Shown here: positions 33,301 through 47,500 of the stretch, one piece after another
Layout of the letters: every line of letters begins with the position of its first letter
Numbering within the stretch: the first letter of the stretch is position 1
DNA from: Tetracentron sinense
Taxonomy: Eukaryota; Streptophyta; Magnoliopsida; Trochodendrales; Trochodendraceae
NCBI GenBank assembly: GCA_015143295.1
Contig: CM026565.1
Location: 15,622,041-15,686,040, forward strand
Length of the DNA: 64,000 bases
Direction of reading: 5' to 3'
The notes under the pieces: model-generated
Seen by the model: the letters and a program-made list of their open reading frames with translations, nothing else
Databases searched by the model: none
Told to the model about the DNA's origin: nothing
Made by a program: the position numbers and the translations under genes

Positions 33301-36300
33301 AAGTAGCCTTAATTTAATTATCGGAGTTAAAAGGGGTGTTAAAAGGGACACCTGGACAAATACACGGTCTGCTAATTATTCAAAATAAAACCATAAGTTT
33401 TTTCTACTAATGAGAGTTGGAAAACCACCTCCCTGATCCTAAGGAGGAAGGTCCACCATACAACACATTCCTATCTAAGAGTAGAGAGCGGTGTATTTTA
33501 GACATGTATTTTATATTTTTGATGATTTTTTCAAAGGATTATTCAATATTGAGTCAAATTATACTGGAATTATTCCTGTACCACACTTTTGACGTACTAC
33601 ATTTTTTTTGCCGAATTTTTAAATGAACTATTAAATAATTATTTCGAATTATACTCGAATGATTCCCGCACCAAATTTTTGCTGTACGCCGAATTACTAA
33701 CAATGATCCGGAGGCACTAACGGAGGTCTTCAATCAATTTCAGAGAGATTAGGGTTACTAACATTCAATTCAGATCACATAGGATTCCAAGAGAACGATA
33801 TGTTCCTTTGAATCACCAGATCACGAATTTCTCTGATCATATGACAAGTCTCCATGGCCATTTACTTTTTCTTTCATTGGTTTGATAGAATTTGACAAAT
33901 CCCCTTCAATTTTGAAGTTAGAAAAGTCGATCTTACAACACAGTAAGTATTAGACCTTGATGAAGAATAAATATCTCTGCCATATGGGAATTGGCCTCAC
34001 CAATTGGGCCTGAAAAACCAGGATAGTGTTGCGTTTTCTATGTCTTAGTTATGCAAGCTCCATCCAATGGACGCCCAAAGCTTAGAAAAGAGTACTTGGA
34101 TCCCTACAAAAATCCTTTCATTTCTTTCTCTGAATATACCTTAGTAAACTATGAAAAACAACATCTCTCAAAGCAAGTTGCCCTTTCTATTAAAGACGCC
34201 ATCAGGCCAGCTAAGGATTGCCTCCTTAGGGAGAGCCAAGAGATCCTGAATAGGGACAAGGAGAAGCTCCACATGCGCTAATCCATGATACAAGAAAAAG
34301 GAGATGATTAACATCTTCTTCCATATCGCAGTACATGCAACATCTATTTATAATGAGTATTCCTTGGTTCCTCTGTTGATCTAATAAGAATCTTTTCCAA
34401 CACTAATTCCAGATGAACGCTTGAACCTCAGCTGGAACCAGTGACTTCCATATCTTTCCGAATTGAGATGCCCCGACACCCGTCTCTTCGAGGAGGTATC
34501 TATAAAAGTCAATGGTGTGAATACTCCTTTGGCATTACCCTTCCAAATACAAGGGTCTTCTGTGTTTGGGTTGATCTGCATTTCTTTCAAGTTGCGATGT
34601 ATCCAAAAGAAGCAGACACTCCTCAATCTCTATGCTCCAATGTTTGGGGGAAAATGGGGCTCCACACCACCTCTCTGTTCTGCCTCTCAAAAGGTCATAA
34701 TCTAAGATATCATTGGGAGGAACAAGCCTATACGATGAGGATACGGTACACAGAAACTACCAATCCTGCTTTAGTTGTCTTCCCAGAAGCTAACTCTACT
34801 GCTGCGGCCTGTAATTAACCTGGTCTGCTTCAGAAACTGCTCCTGAATCTTCATAACATTTATCCACATGCCCACTATATACGAACTAGAAATCCTTTTA
34901 GGGTCCCAATTGCGGTTGGAGGTTCTGTATTTGGCTCCTACAACCCTCCTCCACATTGCCCTGCCCTCTGTGCTGAATCTCCAATGCTATTTCCTTAACA
35001 ATGCCTTATTCATACAGCAAAGTCCCTTGAAACCCAAACCCCTGCACTCCTTCGGATGACATACCTAGCCCACTTGACCAAATGACACTCTACCATCCCA
35101 TAAAAATTCCTTGGAAGCTTCTCTAGTCTTTCGGAAACTGTGGCGAGCATCTTAAAGAACGACATATAAAACACCAGAAGGCTATGCAGCACAATCTTGA
35201 TGATATTCATTCTAACCCCCACGGAGGAGGAGGTTATTCTTCCAGATGGCAAGTGTTCTTTCAACGCTCTCTATCATTAGATCCCAAATGCTGTTGGCTA
35301 GTGGTGGGGAGCCTAGAGGAAGGACAAGATATTTTATGGGGAAATTATTCAACTGACAACCCAGAATAGTAGCGCAACCCTCAATAAGTCTATCAGCCTC
35401 ACCTAGTCCAATTAGAGTGCTTTTAGGGAGGTTAATGCATAGGCCAGAGACCATCTCAAAGCATATGACAATCGTTATTGTAATCATCCATCTTGTTTTG
35501 CTGCAGAACTTTATACAAGAGGAAGATATACGGTCAGATACTACTCGAGCTAGATGTATGTAGTCACAAATTATACATTTTCTGTTATATTAAACTTATC
35601 TGCTCTTATGGTTGAGATTTTTTGTAGTCTTTAAGATGCTTTGTTTTCTTACAGTGTCAAATGTCCTCAAAAGGCATGAACAATTAACGGAGCGCCTTTC
35701 TAGGTACTACTTTGTTGAGAAACCACTTAGGCTTCATCTTTGACACAGTTAGTTCCTTTGCAGCATCATATAATTTATTGTTAATTGCTTGCTAATATCA
35801 TGAAGGAAATGTGTCATTTATTACTTTGCTTGGAACTTTCAAATGAAGAGCTTATTCTTTAATTCGAATGTACATGCAGCTATGACAGTCCTGCAAGGGA
35901 TGCTCCTTAAAATTCATCATATGTATGTCTTTTTATTCTTTTCAATTATTCAACTCTTGTTTAGTAATTATAAGGTATTAGCACAGACAGAGGATTCATA
36001 AGAAAAGTTGCACCTATACCTACCATGATTTGTTTCAAACATACAAATTTTCAAATCGTGGAAGCTGTAAATGCCAATGATAGATCATGCCAAGTGGACT
36101 GGAGATGATGTATCGACCTATTGAGGGTGTGTATATGCTAAAATTTTGTTTGAAAGACGTGTCATAAAAAAATTGATAGTAAATTATAATTTCTTTAGTA
36201 GGATCTGCGGATCTAGATGGCATTTTTCACAGAGAAACAATAAGAATAAATTGTTATTGAGGGGTTTGCTTCATTTTTTTTAAAACTTGATGAGCTGCAG

Positions 36301-39300
36301 TCCTCTTGAAGCTTTGGCTTTCACCCAAAACACTTCCAAACCCTCCTTGAATGTCTCATACATGCAGAGAGCTATGGTCCCTTCCAACACTTTTTGTACG
36401 AAATATAAAGAGTTTTGAGTTATATTCCGATATGGTTGGGTGTGGGATCTGATAGGAATTAGAAGTTGTTGGAAAAATTCCTTGATTTCCACTGCATTGT
36501 ATGGTAGTGTCACACACTTTAAAGCTATACCCATTACTCACATAATATTGCTACTTTTAGTGCTCCAACCACATACGATATCATCAATGGCTACATGACA
36601 TAAAACTTTGTTTAAAAAATCCAGAAAATTAGTCATGCATTCATAATTAATTTGACTGGACGTGTAAGATAGTTCATAAAACATCCCAAAATGAATAGTT
36701 TATAACTATTTAGGAAACCTTTTTAATCTTCTAAAATCATTCTACCTGGCCAGGAGTATAAGTGTTCAATATATTAAATGAATCGTACACAAACCGGTAA
36801 TAAAATCCTGTTAAGGGCTGTGAATACCGCATCTACATCCAGCAGAATGCTCAAAACATCCATATATGGCCCAGGGGTGTCATTGATCTGTGAATCAAAT
36901 CTGCCAATAAGAATCCTGGAAATAGATGCTAGCCTTCTCATATTAATAACTGAATATGTCAATGAACCTGATGTATGCAATTCATGCTGATCTTGGTCTA
37001 CCACAAAAAGCATCCTCAACTGATCTTTGCTCAATTTATGCAAAACATGAAATCATGTATGGACGTGAAGCTCCACTTCCATGGCATTGAATATCATATT
37101 GCAATGATAATCACTGCCTCTGATCACTGTAAAACTGTGACTTCTTGACACATTCCTTACTATGAAACTCATGGTTTTTATCCATGTTTGGCTACAGGGT
37201 AAGTTCTGTCCTCGTTGAAGAAAAGATGAAGTGTTCATCTCTTAATGACCTAATTCTCTGAATTTCTTGTGGATAGTGAATTGGTCTGTCTAAAGAAAAG
37301 CGCTTTCTTCAATGTAATGACGTGGATGCGCTAATTTAACAAAATCATGACACTTGACTTCTTGCTATCTTCCTAGGGCCAGTCTCTTCAAGAAGAAACC
37401 ATTACAACCTGTATCATAAATATATCCATATATGATGCTAAGAAACCGATGAAGTACAAGGACAATGATACTCCATAAACTGCTACCCGAGATCTATAAT
37501 TCACCATAATGTAAACAAACAACAATGGGTAAAAGGAATGGTTTTCTAATGGCAAAAAATTAATAAAAAAATCTTGCTTTACTTCATGTTGGTAGGGCTG
37601 GCACTATAATGATTCAACTGCTTAGTTCCCTGTATTTCTCTGATGCAGTCACTATCTGATGGTCAGAGCTAGGAGCTCAGTTGTTCGTTCAAGGGTCATT
37701 AGTACTTGTTTTGAAAATATTTTTAATTTCTACAATTACTTTCTACATGGTAGGAATTAAAAAGTTGTCTGAAAACATTTTTTAATTCCTACAATGACTC
37801 TCTGGTGAGATTTTATCCTTTAGGCCTCAGAAAGTTGTCTGAAAATTGGTAATGAAAATTGGACGAAGGATAATTTCCTTTTTAGGGTAAGTATCAAATT
37901 TGTTTTCGATTGATGGTTAGGATTTGTTTCGTAGATATTAAGTTAGTTCTGAGGGTCCTTTTTCAGTAGTACTTGTTATGTAATCAGTGTAAGGGAGATG
38001 CATTTTGTATTAAATGAAGAATTTTCTTCTTGCTTCTAGTTTTTGGTGATGATAAGAGTTAGGATGATGTCAATCTTAGGAAGAATCGGCAGAATAGTTG
38101 TAGATGATAAAGCTGTGACGAGCTATATTTCTGAAGAGGCAGTCAAGAAATTGGTCAGGCTAGAGAAAAAAAATGGAAGATGACCGAATCTGAAATATTA
38201 TATGGTTGAGTATTGTCATAATCTCTTGGGGAGCCTTTGTTGGAAAATAGAGGGGCCGACTACAACCGGAAGAACCATGTCTATACATTTTAGAAGGATG
38301 GGCAAAAGGTCATGAATGTTAGGAAATCTTCAAAGCCAATTCTCATTGTTAATGAAGTACCAGCAGTTCCAAACAAATTGGAAGTTGAAAGAAAGGTGGA
38401 TCCTCATGATCAGCCATTGAGTGATGTTGGTGTTTTAAGTCCAAAATTGTTCTCTCAGATTATTTATGGTTTCAGATTCGAAATTTAGTGCTAATTATTG
38501 ATAATTTGTCCAAATAATCGACATTTCACCCGAATTATCCCTAATTCACAGGTTAGCAAAGTTTTATATAGGCAATTAATTATTTTACAAAAAGTCTCCT
38601 ATAGAGGGTTGAAATAGATAATCCAAGACTCCTAACTTGGAATGATAACCTTAAAGATAATCCTAATCTACTAAAGATAGTAATCCAAGATTGTGATTGT
38701 GATGAAATACACTTATGACACAAAGTATCTCATCTTACATTTCTTTCCCCAATACTCCCCCTCAAACACATGGGGATTGAAAATCTTTATGGGTTTCCCG
38801 CAACTTGAGTACTCTCTTTGTTAATGAATAGCTAGAACATCCAACCGTGCTTGGTGGTCATTGCCAATTTGTCGCATCCTGCTCATTTTTATGAGTCTGT
38901 CGAAGCACACACGAGGTATGATTCAGCGATTTGAGGAAAAAACTCTCGTTAAAGAGGTCTTTAATAAAAAAAAAGGGAAGAGACCATAAAGCGTGATTGT
39001 GAGAACTGGGGGGTTGTTTCACTCCAAAAAATTAGTTATTTTTAATAATCCACAATGTTTTACTAATGTCGAAGTTTCAACGAATTGTTAAAGCTTGTCG
39101 AAACTTTGATAGTTCGACGAAACTTTTTGGAATTTGGGGTTTAGGGTCCTCTTCCTCTCCCATTTTTTTCACTTCATTTGAGTCCCTCGGGTGAAAATCA
39201 ATCCAAAGGAGGTGAAGATTGATGCGGGGATTCTGTTGAGTTGTCTTTTTTTAATTACCCTGGAAAAACTTCTAGAAAGGAAATTTTGTTGTTGATTTTT

Positions 39301-42300
39301 TAAAAACTTTTAGGCTTGAATTAAGTCCATTATATGTGAAATCATAGTATGTTGAATGTATCTAGTCGATGTCACATATTTTGTTATAAAATGATGATTA
39401 TTAGTCCATATTAGGTGAAATTTTAGTATGTTTGGCCCATCTATCAATTGGGTAGATTTTTTTTAGATTGGCCTGAATATTTTTTTATAATATAAATAAT
39501 TTACTTAGTTTGGTTTGAAATTAAATTTTAATATTTTATTGATTACTTATATTAGGATTAATAATTTTAAAAAACATCTTCATACAAAGCATATATAATT
39601 TAATGACAAATATTTGCTTTTATTTATTTATTTTTAAGTTAACTAATTTTTATCAACCATAATTATTATCTCAAACTAAAAGATTCAAACAAATAATAAA
39701 AAGTAAAATGATGGATAAAATATAGAAATTGTATGCTTAATTTATTATAGTTATTGCCTTATTTTAAAATTATGTATTAGCTTAATTACCTAATATAACA
39801 CTATTCTTGTTTTTCATTTTGTAGCTGTTTGTGTCTACTAGCTACTTAGGATGTTAACAGGAGGGAGGAGACCTGACATTGGGCGAAAGCAGGGGGCACC
39901 ATACCAGGATAGCAAAGAGAAGTCAATCTGTAATAACTTTGGGCATGTTATACTGAGTGGTGGGGTGATGTGTATGAAGCAAGTAAGCAACACTTAGCAG
40001 GGGTTATTGGGATGTAGAAAACTGCTCGAACGTTTGACCTCAGATCAGATAGGCCATGCATGAGCATCTAGCTGCCAAAAGGTGTTTGTGATGTGGCCTG
40101 GACGACAACAGTGGCTGCTGTTGGAATGTGAGAGTGTAGAAGGAGAGTTGGGAGACCTTCTAAGCATATATTGCCGCGGACGTAGGAGAGTCGGGAGATC
40201 ATCCAGACGAGGAAGGTGATCTTGACTTAATAGAGAGTTATGAGGTTGAGCATGGGAACTTTCCTGATGGAGCTAGAAGTCCGACTGCGGAAAACTGGGC
40301 AGATGGAGTCTATTGCCTTGGATGAGGAAGATTCCTTTTCACGGGAGGTTGATGAGTTCATCTCCTCAGATGAGGATCTCCCCCTTTTACAAGAGTTCAT
40401 CTCCAAATGTTTGATTTTGTGTTTAATGGCTAATTTATTTGCTTAATGTTTTTTGGATGTACTAAAAACATTATATATGTTCAATAATATATGGAATGGT
40501 AAACACTGTTGCAAACATGAGCCTTTCCTCTATTCGAAATGCATCTTTACATTTTTGGATAGCTAAGAGTTCATTTATGATTGTTCTAGCATTTCTTGGA
40601 GTTATAACTAAAAATTTCAGGATTTCGAATTTTTCTTAATAATTGAATTTTGCGACTATTGATGGCAAAAATCCCAAACTTTTGGCCAAATTATCAATAA
40701 TTTGCGAATTAATTTGCATATTTGACTAGTGAAATTTCCTGTGAAGTTGAAGTTTAATTCCTTGGTTTGATCAATAATTAGAGATTTAGATTTTGAGTAT
40801 AAGGTTCAATTAACGCCATTGACATTAAAAGAATGGATATGATTTGATTTTGATGATTTTATTGGGACTAATGAGGTTTGTGACTTTCTAGAAAAAGGAA
40901 GCCCCTCCCGGGATAATCACAGTGTTTTGAATATGCTGCTGACGAACATAGTAACAAAGTTCTTTGATTTGTTTTTTAAAATTCCCCGAATAATACGCTA
41001 CTTTTTCGTTGGGCAATTAATTCGTGAATTATTCATGACTTTTTGAAAAAATCGCGATTTTTTCAAGAAGTCGCAAATTTGACAAATTAAACATGAATTA
41101 TTCACGAATTTTTGAAAAGTCCCGAATAATATCTAATATGTAAAATATTTTTGTTCATAATTTAATAAATATTAATCTTATTTAATATTTTTTCATACCT
41201 TACCCGATGTTTTACCAATTTATTTTTGAATTTTGCCAATTTTCCAAAATTTTTCCTAGACGAATAATTCGCAAAGACTTTGTAATTATGGTTGGTATCA
41301 TTTTACTTTCTATTTATAATTATTAAATTAAATTTTTTATTGTTTTCGTTTTTTTCCCGAAGTTTTCCTGACTTTGCCGATTGTTTTCGAACTAGACCCA
41401 TACCGAATTATTCCTAAACCCCAACGTTGTTACTATGCTGATGCAAGGTTTTTAATTTCGAAATTCTCGACGATTTCGGCCAGCCAACCTGAACCGAAAT
41501 CCCGAAATATTGCGGGATTTCGGTGAAATTTCGAAATTCGAAATATTAATATTTTATTAATTATATATATATATATATTTTATTAATATATATATTAAAA
41601 AATAATATTTTATTAAAGTTTTATATGTTTATATAAATATTTTATTTTTAAAATTAATATATAAAATTTTGAAATTTTAGTAAAAATTTTGGAATATTTC
41701 AGAATTTTAATAAAAAAAAATAAAAAAAATATTTATAAATAAAAAAAATTAGATTTCGGCCGAAATTCCGAAATCTTCGAAATCCGAAATTTCACCCGAA
41801 ATTTTCGAAATTTCGGTCGAAATCAGATTTTTGAAATAAACCCAGTTTCGATGTCGTTGGGGTTGTCCGAAAGCGAAATTTCACGAAATTTCAACGAAAT
41901 TTTAAACCTTGTGCTGATGAAGGATCTCCCTGCTTTTAAATCAGCATGTTGATGACTTGATGGTGATAGACTTTTCATGAGGAATCTTTCTTGCTTGGTG
42001 ATGAGTTATGATGTTGGTACATCCTATTATTTTCAATTCAAGCCCAATATTTTTTCAGCATAGTAATCCAGGTGACATAACGATCGATTCGTGGAGAGAT
42101 AAACCATTCGCAAAGTCTACTTACATCACAATGTGTAAACATTAAAGCATATAGCAGGAGTATATTCAAAGGAATCATTGCTCATACTAAAACTCGAGGG
42201 TGAGTTATCTCCAACCAAAGGACTACGATGGAGGCACCTTTTTGATTGTCACACCTGATGATATCTGTTCAAGGCTCATAAGTATTGGTAAAAATGGTTA

Positions 42301-44480
42301 GAAAATAGAGGATATCTAGAGGATTTATTTCCAAAATTAGGGAATTAAGAAATCAAGGTCAAAATACCCTTTTTGTACCAGGTTGAGAAAGTAATCCATT
42401 GGTGTAGAGGTAGGGAAATCAAATTCCTTATTGATTTAAGGTTAAATCCTCTCTCTACCCACAGATGAAGGAAAGTGAAAGAGATTCTTAGAGGCAACCC
42501 CAAAGATACTGTACATTTTGGATTTCAAATTCATTACTACAAAGAAGGGTCACTATCCCTTTTTACAGTGTTCAACCATAACTCTTGAATTAATTTAAGA
42601 GAGAGTTTAGTTGTATTAATAAGAAAGTTACTTGTCATTAATGAGAGAGTTTAGTTGTCTTTGATAAGGAAGTTACTTGTATTTAAGAAGAGGTTATAAG
42701 AGAGTTTACATGTGAAAACACATGTTAATTATCTAAGTTCATTAGCCTCTATTAAAGTCTAACTTTTATGGTTAGCTAACTCTTCTTTATGTACGTTTCA
42801 TATTGTATGCCAACTAGTATGATATGGAACTCTTATGATATATAAACTTTATGTTAGTACACCCATGTTAATGTCTATGAACTTTAAGCTTTAACATAAA
42901 GTTAAAAGCAACACATACATGTATGCATGATGCTTAAACATTGTTTCAGCTTCATAAAAAATTTCAGTACGAGATTCAATTCAGACTTAGACATTAGAGT
43001 TTAGTATTTTCTAGAATTAATATATTATCATATTATATGATTAAAACCATTCAGCTATATGGTGTGATAAGTTCAAGAGCTGGTCCTTAGTGCGATTAGG
43101 TCTCTTTTAACCAAGCAAAACGTATCTTTGCTATTCATAAAGGCTCTAGAGTGTTTCCCAAGTACTCATTGGTGGTGGCAAACCATAAGTATTAAATGCA
43201 ACTTACCACTTACTAGGTGACTCATGAAACATATCAACTTCGTAATATAGTTGATATTAAGTACTTTCTAGCATAATAATTTCATATTGTCACATCCTAA
43301 TACCCAGCCAGAAAGGTTATGATTTTGCAGTCTTTAAGTTGGATATAGTCACACAAGGTCACATTTTTCCAATAATAAATACTTGTATCGAAGATCTCTT
43401 TGGGACCTTTGTTGGGTGGTCGAAGATCTCTTTGGGACCTTTGTTGGGTGGTGACAATTTCTTCATTGAGATGTTTTTGTTCGGGCCTCAAAAGCTGTAT
43501 AGTATTTGGTGACAAAGATACTTTGTTAATCTGGTTTTTTAGAGTGAGATTCAAGTTTTGGGGATGATTGAGTAAGATTTTTCTTTGATCTGTGGGGTTT
43601 TATATTTCTTACAATTACTGGCTATCGAATCATTGTAAGGGACACAGATTTTTACTTGAATTAAGACTTTTCTTTTTCGCTCTTTGTTATATTGAGAACT
43701 TTTGGGTTTGTAGGAGACTAGGAGCCTTTTCGGGTTTCTTTTTCTCTAAGAAATAGTTGCGTGCCCAGTTTAACTCCAGAGATTTGAAGTTCTTCATTTA
43801 TCCTCTTTTATAATTTGTTACAATAATATCTTATCTTTATCTTTTTTCTTTCCTTACACATTAAAGAGGCTGCAAAACCGGGTTCTTTTAACCTAGGGTT
43901 TTCAAGCGGAGGAGTCCATGGGTCATCTTTTTATTGCATTGCCCTATAGTGGGAGGCATTTGGGGGTTCTTCCTCTCCCGCTTGGGTGTGGAGTGGATTT
44001 TTCCCGAGACCTTCCTTCATTTCTTAGCGTCTTGGCCTAGGGAGACGGAGGGGAGTGTGGTGGAGGCAGTGTGGTCAGTATTGTCGGGAGCGGTAGCTTG
44101 GATGGTTTGGAAAGAAAGGAATCGTCGAGTGTTTGAGAACACTTCGGCGTCTCCGTCTCGTATTTGTGCTCAGGTGCAGATGGCGGTGATGGAATGGGTA
44201 GGAATCCATCATGATAGGGAGGAAATCCGTGTGGTGCTAAGCTGAGGCTGTTGTCGCCGGGAGGGGGGGGGGGGGGGTGTCTGGCCTAGGGTCTTGGCGG
44301 GTTTTTAGTCCTGAGTTTCCTTGAGTTTATTGTCTTGTAAACTCTTGGTGCTTTTTTTGTTTGTAGTCCTTGTACTTGGGTTATTTCTCTTTATATATTT
44401 TTGCGTGTTTACTGATAAAAAAAGAAGAAGTTATCAATCTTAGATAAATTGCCAAAAAAATTGATAATTCCCTAATTGGT

Positions 44481-44514
<34 letters not shown>

Positions 44515-47500
44515 TATATTCCAAGTTGAATCGAGTCGAGTTTTTTGAGTTACTCGACCCGACTAACTTTTGAGTCGAGTCGAGTTTTCGGGTTTTTGGA
44601 CCATGATTTTATTAACTATTGTACCAAAGTAACTAACATTTTGAAATAGATATATACACTTGTTTACTCATTACATATATCTCTGTTTTATTGCACATAT
44701 TTTTTAAATTTTAAATAAGAATGATAAAGTTAATTTTTCACTGATATATTTTTTTTCCAGTCAATTGATTGGCTTTAGTGTTTCCCCTATAATTATTCAG
44801 GGCCTCAACAAAAAGATTTTGATGCAGGAGCTAAATCTGGTTAAGAAGCCCAGAAAATTCAAGATTTTCTCTTATGGGCCCCACTTAGATCTACATAGGG
44901 CTGCATTTGAATTTGTTATTAAATGGGTCAGCTCCTTGAGTGGGCTAGATTAATTTGGGTTTAAGTCAAAGTCTATTAGTAGAGTTTCTTGATTTTTACA
45001 ATAAATAGTATTTTTCAGATTACTATAACTAGTAAATTCTGAGTTGAGTTATTGGAACTTTATTTTAATTTGAAATCTTTTATTTCAAGTAGATCTTCTT
45101 CCGTTTTTAGAAGTTTGATATTCTCTTGGACCCCACTTGGATCTTCATAGGGCCGTACATTTGAATTTATGTTATTAAGGGTCAGCTCCTTGAGTGGGCT
45201 GGATTAATTTGGGTTTAAGTCAAAGTCTATTAGTAGAGTCTCTTGATTTTTACAATGAATAGTAATTTTCAGATTACTATAACTAGTAAATTCTGAGTTG
45301 AGTTATTAGAAGTTTATTTTAATTTGATATCTTTTATTTCAAGTAGATCTTCTTTTGTTTTTAGAAGTTTGATATTCTTTTAATTGCTTAAGAATAAGAG
45401 TCAAGTTAGATTGAGTTTCTAAGTTGGGATTAGAATAGGAATACGAAAGGAAATTTCAGCCATTTATATATAGGCTTTGAGTTGAGTCTTTTGTTAGTAG
45501 TTTTTATGTTGATTTGAGAATTTTGAAGATTAGTAAGAGAGACTTATTCCTTCTAGCTTGCTGAAGCTGATTCAGTGATTGGTTGTTCTATTGATTTCTA
45601 CAAAGTTTCACATATAATCTACATTGAAAAAATCTAGCCGACTATTGAGGCAAGTTCATGCATCAATTTTGATTCAATGGAAGCCTGATGATACATCTCT
45701 CTAATTTCTTGTTGCTGCATTTTGTTTTCTTAAGTTCAGAAATTAGGGTTACTTAAATTTTTTCTAAATTCTAGGGCCTGGAAAACTGGAAATTTTTACT
45801 TATTTTCTGGGATTTGATTTAATCTTCAAATTGAAACTTGGCTTTTGTTATTAGATCACTATTCTACATTTGAGTGCTGTCAATTTTCAATCCATATCAA
45901 AGTCCCAGGGTTAATTGAGAAATTTTACCTTTTCAGAAGATTCTAGATTTGTCCCCAATTATCCAAAGTTCCAATTGAGTGCCCTATGCACATCCGATCA
46001 ACCTAAAATTTACTCCAGACCTGTATTTGGGTCTCCAGAATTTAACTTCGGGATCTAAAGTCTAAAATTGCCAAAGACTCCTTGAGACAGATTTGCCATA
46101 TTAGGGTTTAGTAATTTTAGGTTGAGAAATTCAAGGCTACATTTCTGCAACGCTATCAGATTTAAGGTGGAAAGTGAACAATAAATTGAGGTTTCAATAA
46201 GTTTTCAATTCTTCACCTCATAAATGCAAAAAATCATCTTTTGATCTATTTTTATTGCATCAGAATTTTCACAAATATGATTTACTTTTCATGTAATCAT
46301 ATGCTAAAGTAGGCCTAAATCTATGTTAAACAAGATAATGAGAATAAATAAAAAAGAAACGATCCCTCTGGGTGATAATCACATACACAACATTGTATTG
46401 TTGATTTCTCCCATATTTTGAGGACTAGATTTACGATTTCTCTACTAGTATTGTTGATGTTCATTAGAGAACCCAATTACGCGGATGAGGTTTTTTTATG
46501 GAATTCGTCAAAAAATGTTTGTTTGGTTGAAATTTTTTCAATATATCAATTTGTATTTTGGAGAATTTTAATTTCGTAAAAAAATGACTCAAAAAATATT
46601 TATATTTTGCATAATGTGAAATATCGGCAGGTATTCTGAGAATGTTCTTGTAAAATTATAATTATTAAATTGCCATGGGACTTAGTTTCATTAAGGTTGG
46701 AAACTAATACGCACACACACAAGGTTCTGAATGTCGATATCACATGACATGCCGAGCCATGGAAAAAAAGATATATCGGGGTTATATCACAGGATATATT
46801 GATATCACGAGAATAATATTCCACGTGGAGGGAAAAATTCAAAAGAATAATGAAAAACATGAAATTTTTCATTGAACCTTCAGGAAATGTTAAAATAGAT
46901 GTTAATATACATTTGAAAATAATTGTTTTTGAAAAAATAACAATGTATATAAGAGATGCAATGAGAAGAGGCCCAAAGATGTGCGCTAATGCGGACGACA
47001 ATGTATGATTCACTAATATTGATGTAACTTACTTAAAAAGCTTCATTCATTTCTCAATCAAGCATAACAATTAATTCAAATACAATTAGTTTCATACATC
47101 GGGCCAAAACGCATAACATATAAAAACTTACTTCAATTGAACAAGTATAAACCTTGAAATTTGAAAAATTTAAGTTTCTCCAAAACTTTTCTCCCTAAAA
47201 TAAGTCAATTTAAATAAATCGTTTACATTGTCGAGAAATTTCTGGTGATCTTCCACTTTCCCAAGCGTTGAAACCTTCGGTTGAGTTTTCCATACGTTTC
47301 CCCCAAACTTCCAAGCATGGAGTGGATCAAGCTCCCAAGTCCCAAGCCCCGTTTTACTCAAAAATGGCCAAAAACCCTCTATATAGGATGTCACACGATA
47401 TATGGGATATATCGTGTGATATATCCCATATATCGCATGATATCCTACAAGAAAATGCCAAAAGTAGTGTTAAAAAAATATCGACCGATATATCCGACAT

